DNA of 64,000 nt. Source: an uncultured Alphaproteobacteria bacterium. GTDB taxonomy: Bacteria; Pseudomonadota; Alphaproteobacteria; Rhodobacterales; Rhodobacteraceae. Position 1 is the stretch's first letter. Each line of letters opens with the position of its first letter. Of this stretch, positions 33,921 through 42,788 are shown one piece after another. The position numbers and the translations under genes were made by a program. Where the stretch lies: contig CACJUU010000007.1 in the NCBI GenBank assembly GCA_902596605.1, positions 1-64,000 on the forward strand. The letters are read 5' to 3'. The notes under the pieces were generated by a model. The model was not told the DNA's origin. It worked only from the letters and a program-made list of their open reading frames with translations, and did no database searches.

Positions 33921-34778
33921 TTACAATTTACTTTTTCTAGAAATCAAAATCCCACCAAAAACAATTAAACCACCCCCAGCAACGGTTGAGATCGTCAGAG
34001 GGTCCTGGAAAAATATAATCCCTACTATAGATGCAAAGAAAAGATGAAAATATGAAAATGGTTGCAACACACTAGCTTCTGCATGGCGATAAGCGTTGGT
34101 AAGCAAAAAGTGGCCTACTAAGCTAAACGTACATAACAAAATTAGAAAGTATGAATCAGATAATTGTATCGGCTTATAAAATAGCGGGCTGGGAATTGTG
34201 ATCGCAATTGCGGAGACTAGAGATACCCAGAAAAAACTGGTTTCAGTATTATCAGTAGAAGCTACCTTTCTTGTAAGCACTGCATAAATTGCGAAGGTAA
34301 CTGCAGAGATCAAAGGCAAGACAGCTACAAAAGAGAATTCAAGATTTATTGGATTAATAATAATAGTTACTCCTATAAATCCTACCCCGACCGCTACTAT
34401 TTTTATTCTTGTAATTTTCTCTTCTAAAAATAGCCCAGACAACAGCACTGTCAGGAGAGGAAAAACCGCCATTAGTGCGTGTGTTACTATTAATCCAACT
34501 TGGGTATATGAGTAGATAGCCATTAATAAAGACGAAATGAATAAAAGCCCTCTAGAAACCTGGGCAACTGGCTGCTTTGTCTTTAAAATTGACCGTAAAA
34601 CACCTCGGCCTCTTAAGCTGACTAAAATCACAAAACTTCCAATTATCCAAAATCGGAACATGTTTATGTTTAATACATCATAAAGTTCGGCCATATACCG
34701 CGACATACCATCCATCAATGCAAGAAAGAATGTTGCTATAATCAAAGTGATTATTCCTTTTTTTGATGAAGTGGTCAT
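33921..34778 (-). CDS. EamA-family (DMT superfamily) transporter
   Basis: About ten membrane segments in two EamA repeats; the first repeat includes ALMDGMSRYMAELYDVLNINMFRFW, the second LTRKVASTDNTETSFFWVSL and ends ASVLQPFSYFHLFFASIVGIIFFQDPLT. Members export amino acids, metabolites or other small molecules; the substrate cannot be read from sequence. The frame opens with a TTG at 34808, but the ATG at 34778 (MTTSSKKGIITLI) starts just before the first membrane helix. 285 residues. Confidence 0.88.
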   Translation of the reverse strand: MTTSSKKGIITLIIATFFLALMDGMSRYMAELYDVLNINMFRFWIIGSFVILVSLRGRGVLRSILKTKQPVAQVSRGLLFISSLLMAIYSYTQVGLIVTHALMAVFPLLTVLLSGLFLEEKITRIKIVAVGVGFIGVTIIINPINLEFSFVAVLPLISAVTFAIYAVLTRKVASTDNTETSFFWVSLVSAIAITIPSPLFYKPIQLSDSYFLILLCTFSLVGHFLLTNAYRHAEASVLQPFSYFHLFFASIVGIIFFQDPLTISTVAGGGLIVFGGILISRKSKL

Positions 34779-34848
34779 AATTGAAGCTATAAATTGAAAA
34801 CAGTCCAACTAATGGACTATTTAAAAAAATTTAGCAATATATTTAAAA

Positions 34849-35139
34849 TTAATACCCCTCGACCATGAGAATATAACCCGTTGAATTTTCTTTGCGAATA
34901 TCAATTATTTTTGTGTATTCTTCTGACTCATAGAATTGCTTTGCTTTTTCTAAAGTATCAAATTCAACTACTACATCACGATTACCCTGAGGAGTTCCTT
35001 CGGCAATAATTTGATCGCCACCTCTTATTAGGTACCTACCCCCAAAACTTTTTATTATGTTTTCTGTTTCGGAGGCGTATTGTTGATATTTTTTTGGATC
35101 CGTAATTGTTATCTGTCCAATAATGTAGCCTTTTTTCAT
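34849..35139 (-). CDS. DUF1330 domain protein
   Basis: A 96-residue protein with the classic DUF1330 pattern: GYIIGQITITDPKKYQQYASE, GGRYLIRGGDQIIAEG, VVVEFDTLEKAKQFYESEEYTKI. Small dimeric ferredoxin-like protein of unknown function. It lies downstream of the frameshifted GFA gene on the same strand, 29 bp away. Confidence 0.9.
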   Translation of the reverse strand: MKKGYIIGQITITDPKKYQQYASETENIIKSFGGRYLIRGGDQIIAEGTPQGNRDVVVEFDTLEKAKQFYESEEYTKIIDIRKENSTGYILMVEGY

Positions 35140-35168
35140 AGTTCAACCTCAGTATTCTCATATTTCAT

Positions 35169-35584
35169 TTACTTTATTTTTGGCTGCGTATCAAATGTCT
35201 GATCCGTTACGATACAGTCCACCCAATCCAAACAAGACTTTTTCCATGCTTGTCTCTTGGGATGGAGACTCTTTCTTTGTCTAATTGTCCTGACTCTCAA
35301 CCCAAAAAAACCAGATTTTCCATTTTCAGGTTTAGCATAAATTCTTGTTCCACACTTTCCACAAAATGCCAATTCACGTTTTGCACCACTATCTGCTAAT
35401 TTGATATAAAAACTCAATTCTCCTTTTAAAAGATTGAAGCTATCATTAATAGCACCAACGACATAACCAAATGCAGTACCAAATTTATTTGGCAATCCGT
35501 ACAGTGACAAATTGTTGTTGTCTCAGGGTCAACATTCGCTTCAAACTTAATTTGCCCACACAGACATGTTCCATCTATATTCAT
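35169..35584 (-). pseudogene. GFA-family (glutathione-dependent formaldehyde-activating-like) gene with a frameshift
   Basis: From an ATG at 35584, with AAGGTG upstream, the reading frame gives MNIDGTCLCGQIKFEANVDP and then ICHCTDCQ, which are the first two zinc-binding motifs of the GFA/CENP-V family. The remaining family sequence (FGTAFGYVVGA, FCGKCGTRIYAKP, FGLRVRTIRQR) is in another frame from about 35490 down to the stop at 35169. Adding a single base in the A-rich stretch around 35480-35491 would join them as CQNKFGTAFG. The gene is thus broken by a one-base loss, unless it is a sequencing or assembly error. The function in intact relatives is only loosely tied to formaldehyde. Confidence 0.85.
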
Positions 35585-35698
35585 TCAGCACCTTTCTAAT
35601 CCTCAAATTCTTCAGAGTACGGAGCCTTTAACCACACGAGTATAACTAATTTTAAAAATAAACCTAGAAAGATCGCTGAATATATATAGAAATAACTC

Positions 35699-36613
35699 AT
35701 GCTTAATTTAGATCACCGATATTTAGGAATTATTGTTGCTTTAATGACAGTTTCTATCTGGGCTGTTTTTATAGTTGCTACCAGATTTTCTGTAAGCACT
35801 AGCTTTACAGTCGAGGAGGTTTTATTTTTAAGATTAGTACCGAGCACCTTGATCATGGCACCTTTTATGATCAAATATGATTTGATCCCCAGAGGTCTGT
35901 CTTGGTTTAAAGCTGGAATGTTGATGATTGGTGCTAGCGCTATTTTCCCATACATTGTTTCAAGTGGACTATCGTTTGCACCAGCGTCCGATGGTGGGGT
36001 GCTTGCTCCTGGTATGCTACCTTTTTGGACCGCGTTGGCTGCTTTTTTGATTTTAGGCGAAAAGTTTGACCAAATACGTCGAATTGGATTGTTTGTTATA
36101 TTGGTTGGGGCACTATTAGTTGGCTTATGGCAAATTTTATTTCATTCTGACGTAGGAGTTTGGAGGGGCCATATTCTTTTTCTTGTTGGGTCGGGATTAT
36201 TTGCCGTCTATTCAGTTATTTTTCGGCAAAGTGGGCTTACTCCCCTTCACGGTCTTGTAATAGGTTTGTTTTGGGGCACTCTATTTATTACCCCTATATT
36301 ACTCCTCACAGGAAGAGTAAACTTCAATGATGTATCTGCGTTTGATATAGGCATAACTATAGTTATTCAAAGTTTAATAATCGGTATTTTAGCTACCATT
36401 CTTTTCAACTATGGGGTTCGATTAATAGGAGCATCGGAGATGGGCGCGTTCGGTGCATTAACACCAATACTTGCAATGCTGGGAGGGATCATGTTTTTAG
36501 AAGAGACTGTACCTTCAATCAAGATGATTGGAATTTTTTTGGTTGCCATTGGTGTATTCTTGGCTTCGGGCATTCTAAAGCATAAAAGCCATAAAGATGA
36601 AAAACTACAGTAG
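35699..36613 (+). CDS. EamA-family (DMT superfamily) transporter
   Basis: A 304-residue inner-membrane protein with ten predicted helices in two EamA units (first: IIVALMTVSIWAVFIVATRF, FLRLVPSTLIMAPFMI, SFAPASDGGVLAPGMLPFWTALAAFLILGEK; second: FAVYSVIFRQSGLTPL, GASEMGAFGALTPILAMLGGIMFLEE). The substrate is unknown. It is not closely similar to the EamA protein at 33921-34778. It stands alone on the plus strand; the next gene begins 90 bp later. Confidence 0.88.
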   Translation: MLNLDHRYLGIIVALMTVSIWAVFIVATRFSVSTSFTVEEVLFLRLVPSTLIMAPFMIKYDLIPRGLSWFKAGMLMIGASAIFPYIVSSGLSFAPASDGGVLAPGMLPFWTALAAFLILGEKFDQIRRIGLFVILVGALLVGLWQILFHSDVGVWRGHILFLVGSGLFAVYSVIFRQSGLTPLHGLVIGLFWGTLFITPILLLTGRVNFNDVSAFDIGITIVIQSLIIGILATILFNYGVRLIGASEMGAFGALTPILAMLGGIMFLEETVPSIKMIGIFLVAIGVFLASGILKHKSHKDEKLQ

Positions 36614-36703
36614 GAAGAAAACTTTTATACCAATATCAAGGAAACTAATTTGACGGAGTGTCTTTTAAAACTAATCTTAAATAAATTAAATAAGGGATAA
36701 AAC

Positions 36704-38257
36704 TTGGAAACAATACTGTTATGGATGGCGGGTGCACTTTTTGCTGGCTATTTGTGCAGATTAATATTTATCCCAACAATAGTAGGCTTTATTCTATCGG
36801 GATACTTGTTCTCACTTTATGATGGAAGCGGACAATCATTATTAGACATACCATCAGAGATTGGCGTAGAACTCCTATTATTTTCAATTGGTTTGAAAAT
36901 CAAACCCTCATCACTGCTAAACACCTCACTATTTTTAGTATTCTTGATGCACTCTACCGCCGTTTTTTTTGTTTTTCTTCTACTTCTTAATCTTGGTATA
37001 AGTATAGAAATTAAAGTGCTCATTTGTTTAGCTTTTACCTTCTCCAGCACCATCATAGCTTCAAAGGCTCTCGAAAATCGAAATGAACTAACAACCTTTC
37101 ACGGCAGACTGGCTATATCATTGTTAATTTTTCAAGATATCTTAGCTCTTATAGTACTGTTACTTACCAATGACTCATCATGGACACCTTCAACCCTTTA
37201 CCTTCTTGCATTACCCCTATTAATTCCAATACTAAAAATATTATTAGAGAAATTTAACCCAAGTGAAGAACTAGAGCTTATTGCTACAATCTTATTGGCT
37301 TTGTTATTAGGCTCTGCTCTTTTTAAATATGCTGGATTATCAGGAGAAATAGGTGCCCTCACTCTAGGTATGTTAATGGCTAATTATAAGTCTGCAAAAC
37401 AGCTCGGGGAAAGAATATGGACAATTAGAGAGATCTTATTAGTAGCGTTTTTCTTCTCGCTGGGGATGAGCTTAGATCTAAATTTACAAATTATTCAAAG
37501 CGCATTTTTGATAACGAGCCTTATTTTTATTAAATCAATTATTTTATTTGGCCTTCTATTAGTGTTTAAGCTAAGAGCCTACACCGCTTTTTTAATAGTC
37601 ATTTCATTAGCAACTTACTCAGAGTTTTCATTAATACTTATATCCTCGTGGGAACAAAGTGGGCTGTTAAATTCAGAGACGTTCTCCATTCTAACATGCA
37701 CTATATGCTTTAGCTTTGCTTTAGGTGCTATCTTGAATAACTCGGTACATGAGATTTTTGTAGTAATTGAAAAGTATTTAGTTACGTTCGAAAGACGTCA
37801 ACACCATCCAGACGAGCAACCTCACACATGTGGCGGAGCCGATGTTATGGTGCTAGGCATGGGAAGAGTAGGTAGTGCGATTTTTGATAATTTGTCAGCT
37901 AACAATGTAAAAGTCGTAGGTTTTGATGCTGATACTAATCTTGTTAAGGAACAGTTAAAATCTGGGAAAAGGGTTACGTTTGCTGATGCAGAGGATCCAG
38001 GGTTTTGGTCGAAGCTAAGATTTGGAAAATTAAAAGCCATTATCTTAGCTTTACCAGAATTTCATGCTCAAAATTGGTCTACACAACAAGCAAGGCGTTA
38101 CGGCTTCAAGGGAAAAATAATTGTGCCCACGCGATCTCAAGGCAATCCCGAGACGCTTAAAATTTCAGGAGCTGATGAAATATATGACGCTTATCAAGCA
38201 ACAGGTATTGGCGTTACTGAAATTTTTCTAAAAGACAAAATTGAATTAACAGACTAA
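36704..38257 (+). CDS. Cation/proton antiporter, KefB/KefC type (CPA2) with RCK domain
   Basis: A 517-residue protein with an N-terminal Na+/H+ exchanger domain of about 12 helices (GVELLLFSIGLKIKPS; ALTFSSTIIASKAL-like TFSSTIIASKAL; FQDILALIVLLL; FFFSLGMSLDLN-like VAFFFSLGMSLD) and a C-terminal TrkA-N nucleotide-binding domain with VMVLGMGRVGSAIFDNL (about residue 382 on). Family members export K+ or Na+ in exchange for H+, some gated by glutathione. The start codon is TTG at 36704; no other start gives the complete first helix. Stands alone. Confidence 0.87.
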   Translation: METILLWMAGALFAGYLCRLIFIPTIVGFILSGYLFSLYDGSGQSLLDIPSEIGVELLLFSIGLKIKPSSLLNTSLFLVFLMHSTAVFFVFLLLLNLGISIEIKVLICLAFTFSSTIIASKALENRNELTTFHGRLAISLLIFQDILALIVLLLTNDSSWTPSTLYLLALPLLIPILKILLEKFNPSEELELIATILLALLLGSALFKYAGLSGEIGALTLGMLMANYKSAKQLGERIWTIREILLVAFFFSLGMSLDLNLQIIQSAFLITSLIFIKSIILFGLLLVFKLRAYTAFLIVISLATYSEFSLILISSWEQSGLLNSETFSILTCTICFSFALGAILNNSVHEIFVVIEKYLVTFERRQHHPDEQPHTCGGADVMVLGMGRVGSAIFDNLSANNVKVVGFDADTNLVKEQLKSGKRVTFADAEDPGFWSKLRFGKLKAIILALPEFHAQNWSTQQARRYGFKGKIIVPTRSQGNPETLKISGADEIYDAYQATGIGVTEIFLKDKIELTD

Positions 38258-38291
38258 TGAATTACGATATTTAATTTTAATAGGTGAATTG

Positions 38292-39281
38292 ATGGGAAAA
38301 AAGTTACTAACTATTTTTGGGGCAAGCGGTTTAGTTGGCTCTAGCGTTTTAAGAGAAGCACTGGATAGAGGTTATCTTGTTAATGGCACACTTAGAGATG
38401 TCGATAATCAAGATAGAATTACCAGATTAAAAAGCCTTCCCTCTGGAAAGAATGCCAAGTTTTTTTCGGCAAACATGTCAGATACTTCGTCGTTGGATAA
38501 TCCTCTCATAAATGCTGATGCAGTTTTTATCTGTTGCCTTATACCTACATATAAAGGCTTTGATGGAACACCCGCTAAAGAGCTTGATGACGAAAGAGGC
38601 TATAATGAAATTATTAAACCAACTGTGGAAGGCTGCCTTAATATCCTTAGGGCAGCAAAAAGAAATAATGTTAAGAATATTCTAATTTGTTCCTCCACTT
38701 CTAGTACAAACCCCATTCCCCCAGTTTCAATAAAGAACGAGCTGGATCATTGGTCTGATGAAAAAGAGCAATGCAATTCAAAAAAGTACACATCAGCAAC
38801 CAAAACATATATGGAGAAAGCCGCATTTAAATTTTGTAATGAAAATAATTTGCGCCTGTCCGTTTTTTTGCCTACTGGATTGTATGGGCCTGCTGTTTTA
38901 CCAGAACATCTAAGACACAATCCATTTTTATGGATTAAAAGTGTCCTTGAAGGGGGACCCCCAAGGCATCAAAGAGTGCCAAATGACTCTGCTTCGTTAA
39001 TACACCTCCAAGATTTAGCAAAGCTATTTTTGACAGCATACGAAATCCCCTCTGCTTCTGGTCGTTACTTTGGCGTCTTGGAAAGTTTTCATTGGAATGA
39101 TATTTATAAAGAGTGTCAGAAGTTAATACCAGACATGCAAATGCCTGAACCGATGTCAGAAGACCCCGTAGCACCAACACAATTTGATTTTAAACGAAGG
39201 GACAGTCTTGGAATTAAGATAAGAGATTTTCCCACGATCATGCATGAAACTGTCGAATGGATAAAAAGCAAACCCTTTTAA
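38292..39281 (+). CDS. NAD(P)-dependent epimerase/reductase, extended SDR
   Basis: Rossmann protein of 329 residues with GASGLVGSS (GxxGxxG at residues 10-16), NILRAAKRNNVKNILICSSTSST, and a C-terminal substrate domain. It looks like the dihydroflavonol-4-reductase/aldehyde reductase branch. The usual catalytic YxxxK reads Y-TSAT-K here (one extra residue before KTYMEKAA), so activity or the alignment of the Tyr is in question. ATG 38292 with TAGGTGA upstream is the start; a TTG one codon earlier is less likely. Substrate unknown. Confidence 0.82.
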   Translation: MGKKLLTIFGASGLVGSSVLREALDRGYLVNGTLRDVDNQDRITRLKSLPSGKNAKFFSANMSDTSSLDNPLINADAVFICCLIPTYKGFDGTPAKELDDERGYNEIIKPTVEGCLNILRAAKRNNVKNILICSSTSSTNPIPPVSIKNELDHWSDEKEQCNSKKYTSATKTYMEKAAFKFCNENNLRLSVFLPTGLYGPAVLPEHLRHNPFLWIKSVLEGGPPRHQRVPNDSASLIHLQDLAKLFLTAYEIPSASGRYFGVLESFHWNDIYKECQKLIPDMQMPEPMSEDPVAPTQFDFKRRDSLGIKIRDFPTIMHETVEWIKSKPF

Positions 39282-39553
39282 AGCAAATCTTGATGCGCTA
39301 TTATTAAACGGATTTTCTTAAATTTAAGTCAGTTACTAGCAAGTAGATACCAAACACTGTTTTCGAGATTTCGATTTACCAATTCAAAGGATTTGAATTT
39401 AAAATAAAGTCCAAAGAAATACATTATTAGCTTTTTATTGGTGGTGAAAATCGTATTTAAGCACTCAATTAGCCATGTTATTGATAATGTCGTAATTATT
39501 GCAGGCAGCATAAATTTTAGATAAAACTTTGAAATAATCTAAAAATAAGTTTT

Positions 39554-41191
39554 ATGAAAGAAAGCTTTCTCTGTAAGGTGCTAATGCCAAAAAATAGTTC
39601 AAAAGGATTAAAAATAAAATTCGAAACTCATTATGATGATCGAGACCTTTTATGTTTTGGGAATAGACCAAATGACTTTCTTGAAATTTATAAAAACGTC
39701 GTTGACAAACATCCAAACCGAACAGCTCTAGTTTTCAAAGATAAAACTGTAAGTTATAAAAAACTCGATGAGTTGTCCGATAGCTTTGCTGGAGGGTTGT
39801 TGAAAAGTGGACTAAAAGAGAAAAATATCCTTGTTATCAATCTCGCAAATAGCATTGAATTTGTAGTCGCTCTATTTGCTTCATTCAAAACCGGACTAAT
39901 TGCTATGCCTGTTGGCCATAGACATAAAAAAGAGGAGCTTATTTCTCTTTATAATGATGCAGGAGTACACGCAGTTTTATTTGATAAAGAAACCGAGAAA
40001 GAACAACCTTTTAGCGAAGATGGTAACTCTATTCTTTTTATAACTACGCAAGCTGAGACTCAAACTGGATGTCTAAAATTTAATGAATTACTTGAAAAAG
40101 GCGCTGAGGAAAACATCACTTTAAAAAAGATCGATGAGGAAGACCCAGCCATACTATTATATACCTCTGGTACTACCGGTCGCCCAAAAGGAGCTATATT
40201 GACCCATCTTGGGCTAGTCCATTCTTTTCTTCATTTCCAAATGGAGCTCGGACTTAAAAACGGTGAATGCACTATTCTTGCTGTACCTGCAAGCCATGTT
40301 ACCGGACTAGTAGCTCAAATTCTGGCCTTAATTGGATGTGCGGGCAAAATTGTCATAATGGAGCATTTTGAAGTACAAGAGTTTGCAATTCTTGCAAAGA
40401 AGCATGGATTGACATATTCAATACTTGTTCCAGCAATGTACGCATTACTACTTCATCGCAATGCGTTAATTGCTGAAGATTTACAATCGTGGAGAATAGG
40501 TGCTTTTGGGGGAGCTCCGATGCCTGATGCCGTTAGGAAGAAATTGGCTTCAAAGTTGCCATTCCTAAGTTTAAATAATGCATACGGTGCAACTGAAACC
40601 ACTTCCCCTACCACTATCATTCCAATTAATTGCAATGACCCAGGTGATAGCGTAGGTCTTGTAGTACCTTGCGGAAAAATTAAGATTGTTAACGAAAATA
40701 ATGAAGAGATAAATCAAGGTGAGCCTGGAGAGCTATGGATTAAAGGCCCTATGGTTGTACCAGGATATTGGAAAAACGAAAAAGCTACTCAAAACTCCTT
40801 TGAAAATGGTTACTGGAAGTCTGGTGATATCGCCAGCCAAGATGAAAATGGTTTTATACGAATTCATGATAGAAAAAAAGACATGATAAATCGTGGAGGC
40901 TATAAAATTTTTAGCGCCGAAATAGAAAACCTAATGATGTTAATGGATGGAGTCCAAGAGGCCGCTCTGGTGCCCTACCCTTGCCCCATACTTGGCGAAA
41001 GATCACACGCTTTTGTTTTTCCTTCATCAGCCTCGCTCGAGACTAATGAAATTCGGCTCCAACTGTCGGAAAAAGTTGCCAACTACAAAGTTCCCGATAA
41101 AATTACAATGACAAGAGAACCACTTCCACGGAATGTAAATGGTAAAATTACCAAGGCTCCTCTTAGAGAAAGGGCACACAAAGAATTATAA
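39554..41191 (+). CDS. AMP-dependent acyl-CoA synthetase/ligase
   Basis: Activates a carboxylic acid as acyl-AMP and then as CoA thioester. Motifs of the ANL superfamily: LYTSGTTGRPKGA (P-loop), NNAYGATETTSPT (A5), GYWKSGDIASQDENGFIRIHDRKKDMINRGGYKIF (hinge A8) and NGKITKAPLRE with the C-terminal catalytic Lys. 545 residues. The ATG at 39554 has no Shine-Dalgarno; the ATG at 39584 has AAGGTG close upstream and would give a protein 10 residues shorter, so the start is uncertain. The acid substrate is not predictable. The neighbouring SDR and FAD oxidoreductase may belong to one small-molecule pathway, but spacing is loose. Confidence 0.9.
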   Translation: MKESFLCKVLMPKNSSKGLKIKFETHYDDRDLLCFGNRPNDFLEIYKNVVDKHPNRTALVFKDKTVSYKKLDELSDSFAGGLLKSGLKEKNILVINLANSIEFVVALFASFKTGLIAMPVGHRHKKEELISLYNDAGVHAVLFDKETEKEQPFSEDGNSILFITTQAETQTGCLKFNELLEKGAEENITLKKIDEEDPAILLYTSGTTGRPKGAILTHLGLVHSFLHFQMELGLKNGECTILAVPASHVTGLVAQILALIGCAGKIVIMEHFEVQEFAILAKKHGLTYSILVPAMYALLLHRNALIAEDLQSWRIGAFGGAPMPDAVRKKLASKLPFLSLNNAYGATETTSPTTIIPINCNDPGDSVGLVVPCGKIKIVNENNEEINQGEPGELWIKGPMVVPGYWKNEKATQNSFENGYWKSGDIASQDENGFIRIHDRKKDMINRGGYKIFSAEIENLMMLMDGVQEAALVPYPCPILGERSHAFVFPSSASLETNEIRLQLSEKVANYKVPDKITMTREPLPRNVNGKITKAPLRERAHKEL

Positions 41192-41285
41192 TTTTCCAAT
41201 ATTAATTTTTAAGTTTTTAAGACTAAGATTATGTATTGCTTTAAATATTTTTATTAAAACTTATTTCGATTGTTAAGGAGATGTT

Positions 41286-41531
41286 TTGAACGATAACTAC
41301 GAAAATCTATTATATAATGTAAATGAGCCCATTGTCTGCGAAGCCTGCCTCAAAGAATATAAAAATTTAGACAACCCAGACATAGCTCTGAGAGATTATA
41401 TAAAGGTAGATGTGGGGTTTACTCGAATTGGCATTCAAGTTTGGTGCCAACGTCATGAGAAAAATATCTGTCATATTGATTTTAAAGGACACAGACCTCC
41501 AGCTGATTTCAGATGCTTAGAAAAGAGCTAA
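41286..41531 (+). CDS. Small Cys-containing protein
   Basis: An 81-residue protein starting at TTG with a strong AAGGAG five bases upstream. It has a CEAC pair near residue 18 and a later WCQRHEKNICHIDFKGH segment, suggesting a small zinc-binding fold. Family not recognised. Its stop precedes the start of the next small Cys-rich gene by 2 bp, so they form a pair. Confidence 0.65.
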   Translation: MNDNYENLLYNVNEPIVCEACLKEYKNLDNPDIALRDYIKVDVGFTRIGIQVWCQRHEKNICHIDFKGHRPPADFRCLEKS

Positions 41532-41533
41532 AA

Positions 41534-41794
41534 ATGCAAAACTTTATTTATAACCAACCTGAAGCAAAGTGTGATTTTTGTAAGGCAACAGATAATCCGC
41601 ATCCTGATTATGATGAAACAATTCCAATAACCAGAATAGATATTGGAAAAAAAAGAAAATTAACCCTATGTATAAATTGCTTTTTTATACATAAAGAATG
41701 TTCTGAAAAAAAAGGTCACCCTCTCATTGCTTATTTAATAAAATTAAATAATTTATCTCTTATTTTGGATAAATCTGACAAAAAAAATCTCTAA
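41534..41794 (+). CDS. Small Cys-rich protein, zinc-ribbon-like
   Basis: An 86-residue protein (MQNFIYNQPEA) with CDFC and LCINC pairs and HKEC, i.e. two CxxC knuckles about 35 residues apart that could bind one zinc ion. Family not recognised. A longer frame starts at 41513 inside the preceding gene, but the ATG at 41534 lies 2 bp after that stop. Next comes an FAD oxidoreductase, 18 bp downstream; the three genes may be one transcript. Confidence 0.65.
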   Translation: MQNFIYNQPEAKCDFCKATDNPHPDYDETIPITRIDIGKKRKLTLCINCFFIHKECSEKKGHPLIAYLIKLNNLSLILDKSDKKNL

Positions 41795-41812
41795 CGTAAT
41801 TATGATCTATAT

Positions 41813-42760
41813 ATGACTGAGAAGAAAACTGTAATAATTGGTGCTGGCATCTCTGGATTATTATGTGGCAAAAGATTAATCGAAGCTGGTCATTCAGTTC
41901 TTATACTTGATAAAGGCAGGAATATAGGTGGAAGGCTCAGCACACGACAAACTGATGGAGCTGTATTTCATCATGGTGCGAGTTCTATACCTGACTTTAA
42001 CAACCATGAAGAATTGCCAGAATTTGGGTTAGAAATATTCAAAAGAGCAGAGAAAGAAAGAATAATCCAGCGTAAAGGAAATCTATTTGAGCCCATAAAT
42101 TCAGTTGCCGACTTTGTAAATTACTGCGGGACGAATTTAAATATACGGAAGGGCTGTGAGGCTATATCGTTAAATTTATACAATAAGACGATTGTTGTGA
42201 AATCTAGGGGTGGGGTTCGTGAAAAAACAACTTATGATCTCTTGGTCCTTTCAATACCTCCAAATCAAGCTAAAACTCTAATTAATAAACAAATTAATAA
42301 GTTTGACAGTCTTATAGAGAAAGTCCAAATGAGGAGCTCTGCAGCAGCTCTCTTTTCCTTTGACATAAATCCAGAACCTGTAAAAGAAAAACATTTCTCG
42401 AACGAAAAAGTTCTTATTCAGGTAGAAAATAATCGATTCAAATGTGAGCAGCAGTTATTATGCTTAACCGTTCACACTAAAGAACCTTTTGCTAAGAAAG
42501 TCGTTAAAAACGATAAAAATACAATTAAAGAGCTTTTGCTCAAAGAGATAATAGATACCGTCCCCTTTTCTTTGCCTAAACCAACTTACGAAGCTGGCCA
42601 CCGTTGGCTTTATGGGTTCACTGAGCGGCCTTTGGGAAACCCTTATCTATATTATGAAAGGGAAAAGGTTGGTATTTGTGGCGATTGGTGTTCAGGTAAT
42701 ACAATTCTGGATGCAGCTTCAAGCGGCATCAAATTAGGTGAACAGGTTTTAAACCTATAA
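41813..42760 (+). CDS. FAD-dependent oxidoreductase, renalase/amine-oxidase-like
   Basis: A 315-residue flavoprotein with the N-terminal dinucleotide-binding motif VIIGAGISGLLCGKRLIEAGHSVLILDKG, then GGRLSTRQTDGAVFHHGA, and a C-terminal FAD motif GICGDWCSGNTILDAASSGIKLGEQVL. This matches the renalase-like family of bacterial NAD(P)/FAD oxidoreductases. The reaction is unknown for most bacterial members. It ends 28 bp before the convergent cyclase gene, without a clear terminator hairpin. Confidence 0.87.
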   Translation: MTEKKTVIIGAGISGLLCGKRLIEAGHSVLILDKGRNIGGRLSTRQTDGAVFHHGASSIPDFNNHEELPEFGLEIFKRAEKERIIQRKGNLFEPINSVADFVNYCGTNLNIRKGCEAISLNLYNKTIVVKSRGGVREKTTYDLLVLSIPPNQAKTLINKQINKFDSLIEKVQMRSSAAALFSFDINPEPVKEKHFSNEKVLIQVENNRFKCEQQLLCLTVHTKEPFAKKVVKNDKNTIKELLLKEIIDTVPFSLPKPTYEAGHRWLYGFTERPLGNPYLYYEREKVGICGDWCSGNTILDAASSGIKLGEQVLNL

Positions 42761-42788
42761 AATTTTTTTCTTCAGTTTGTTGCGATCT

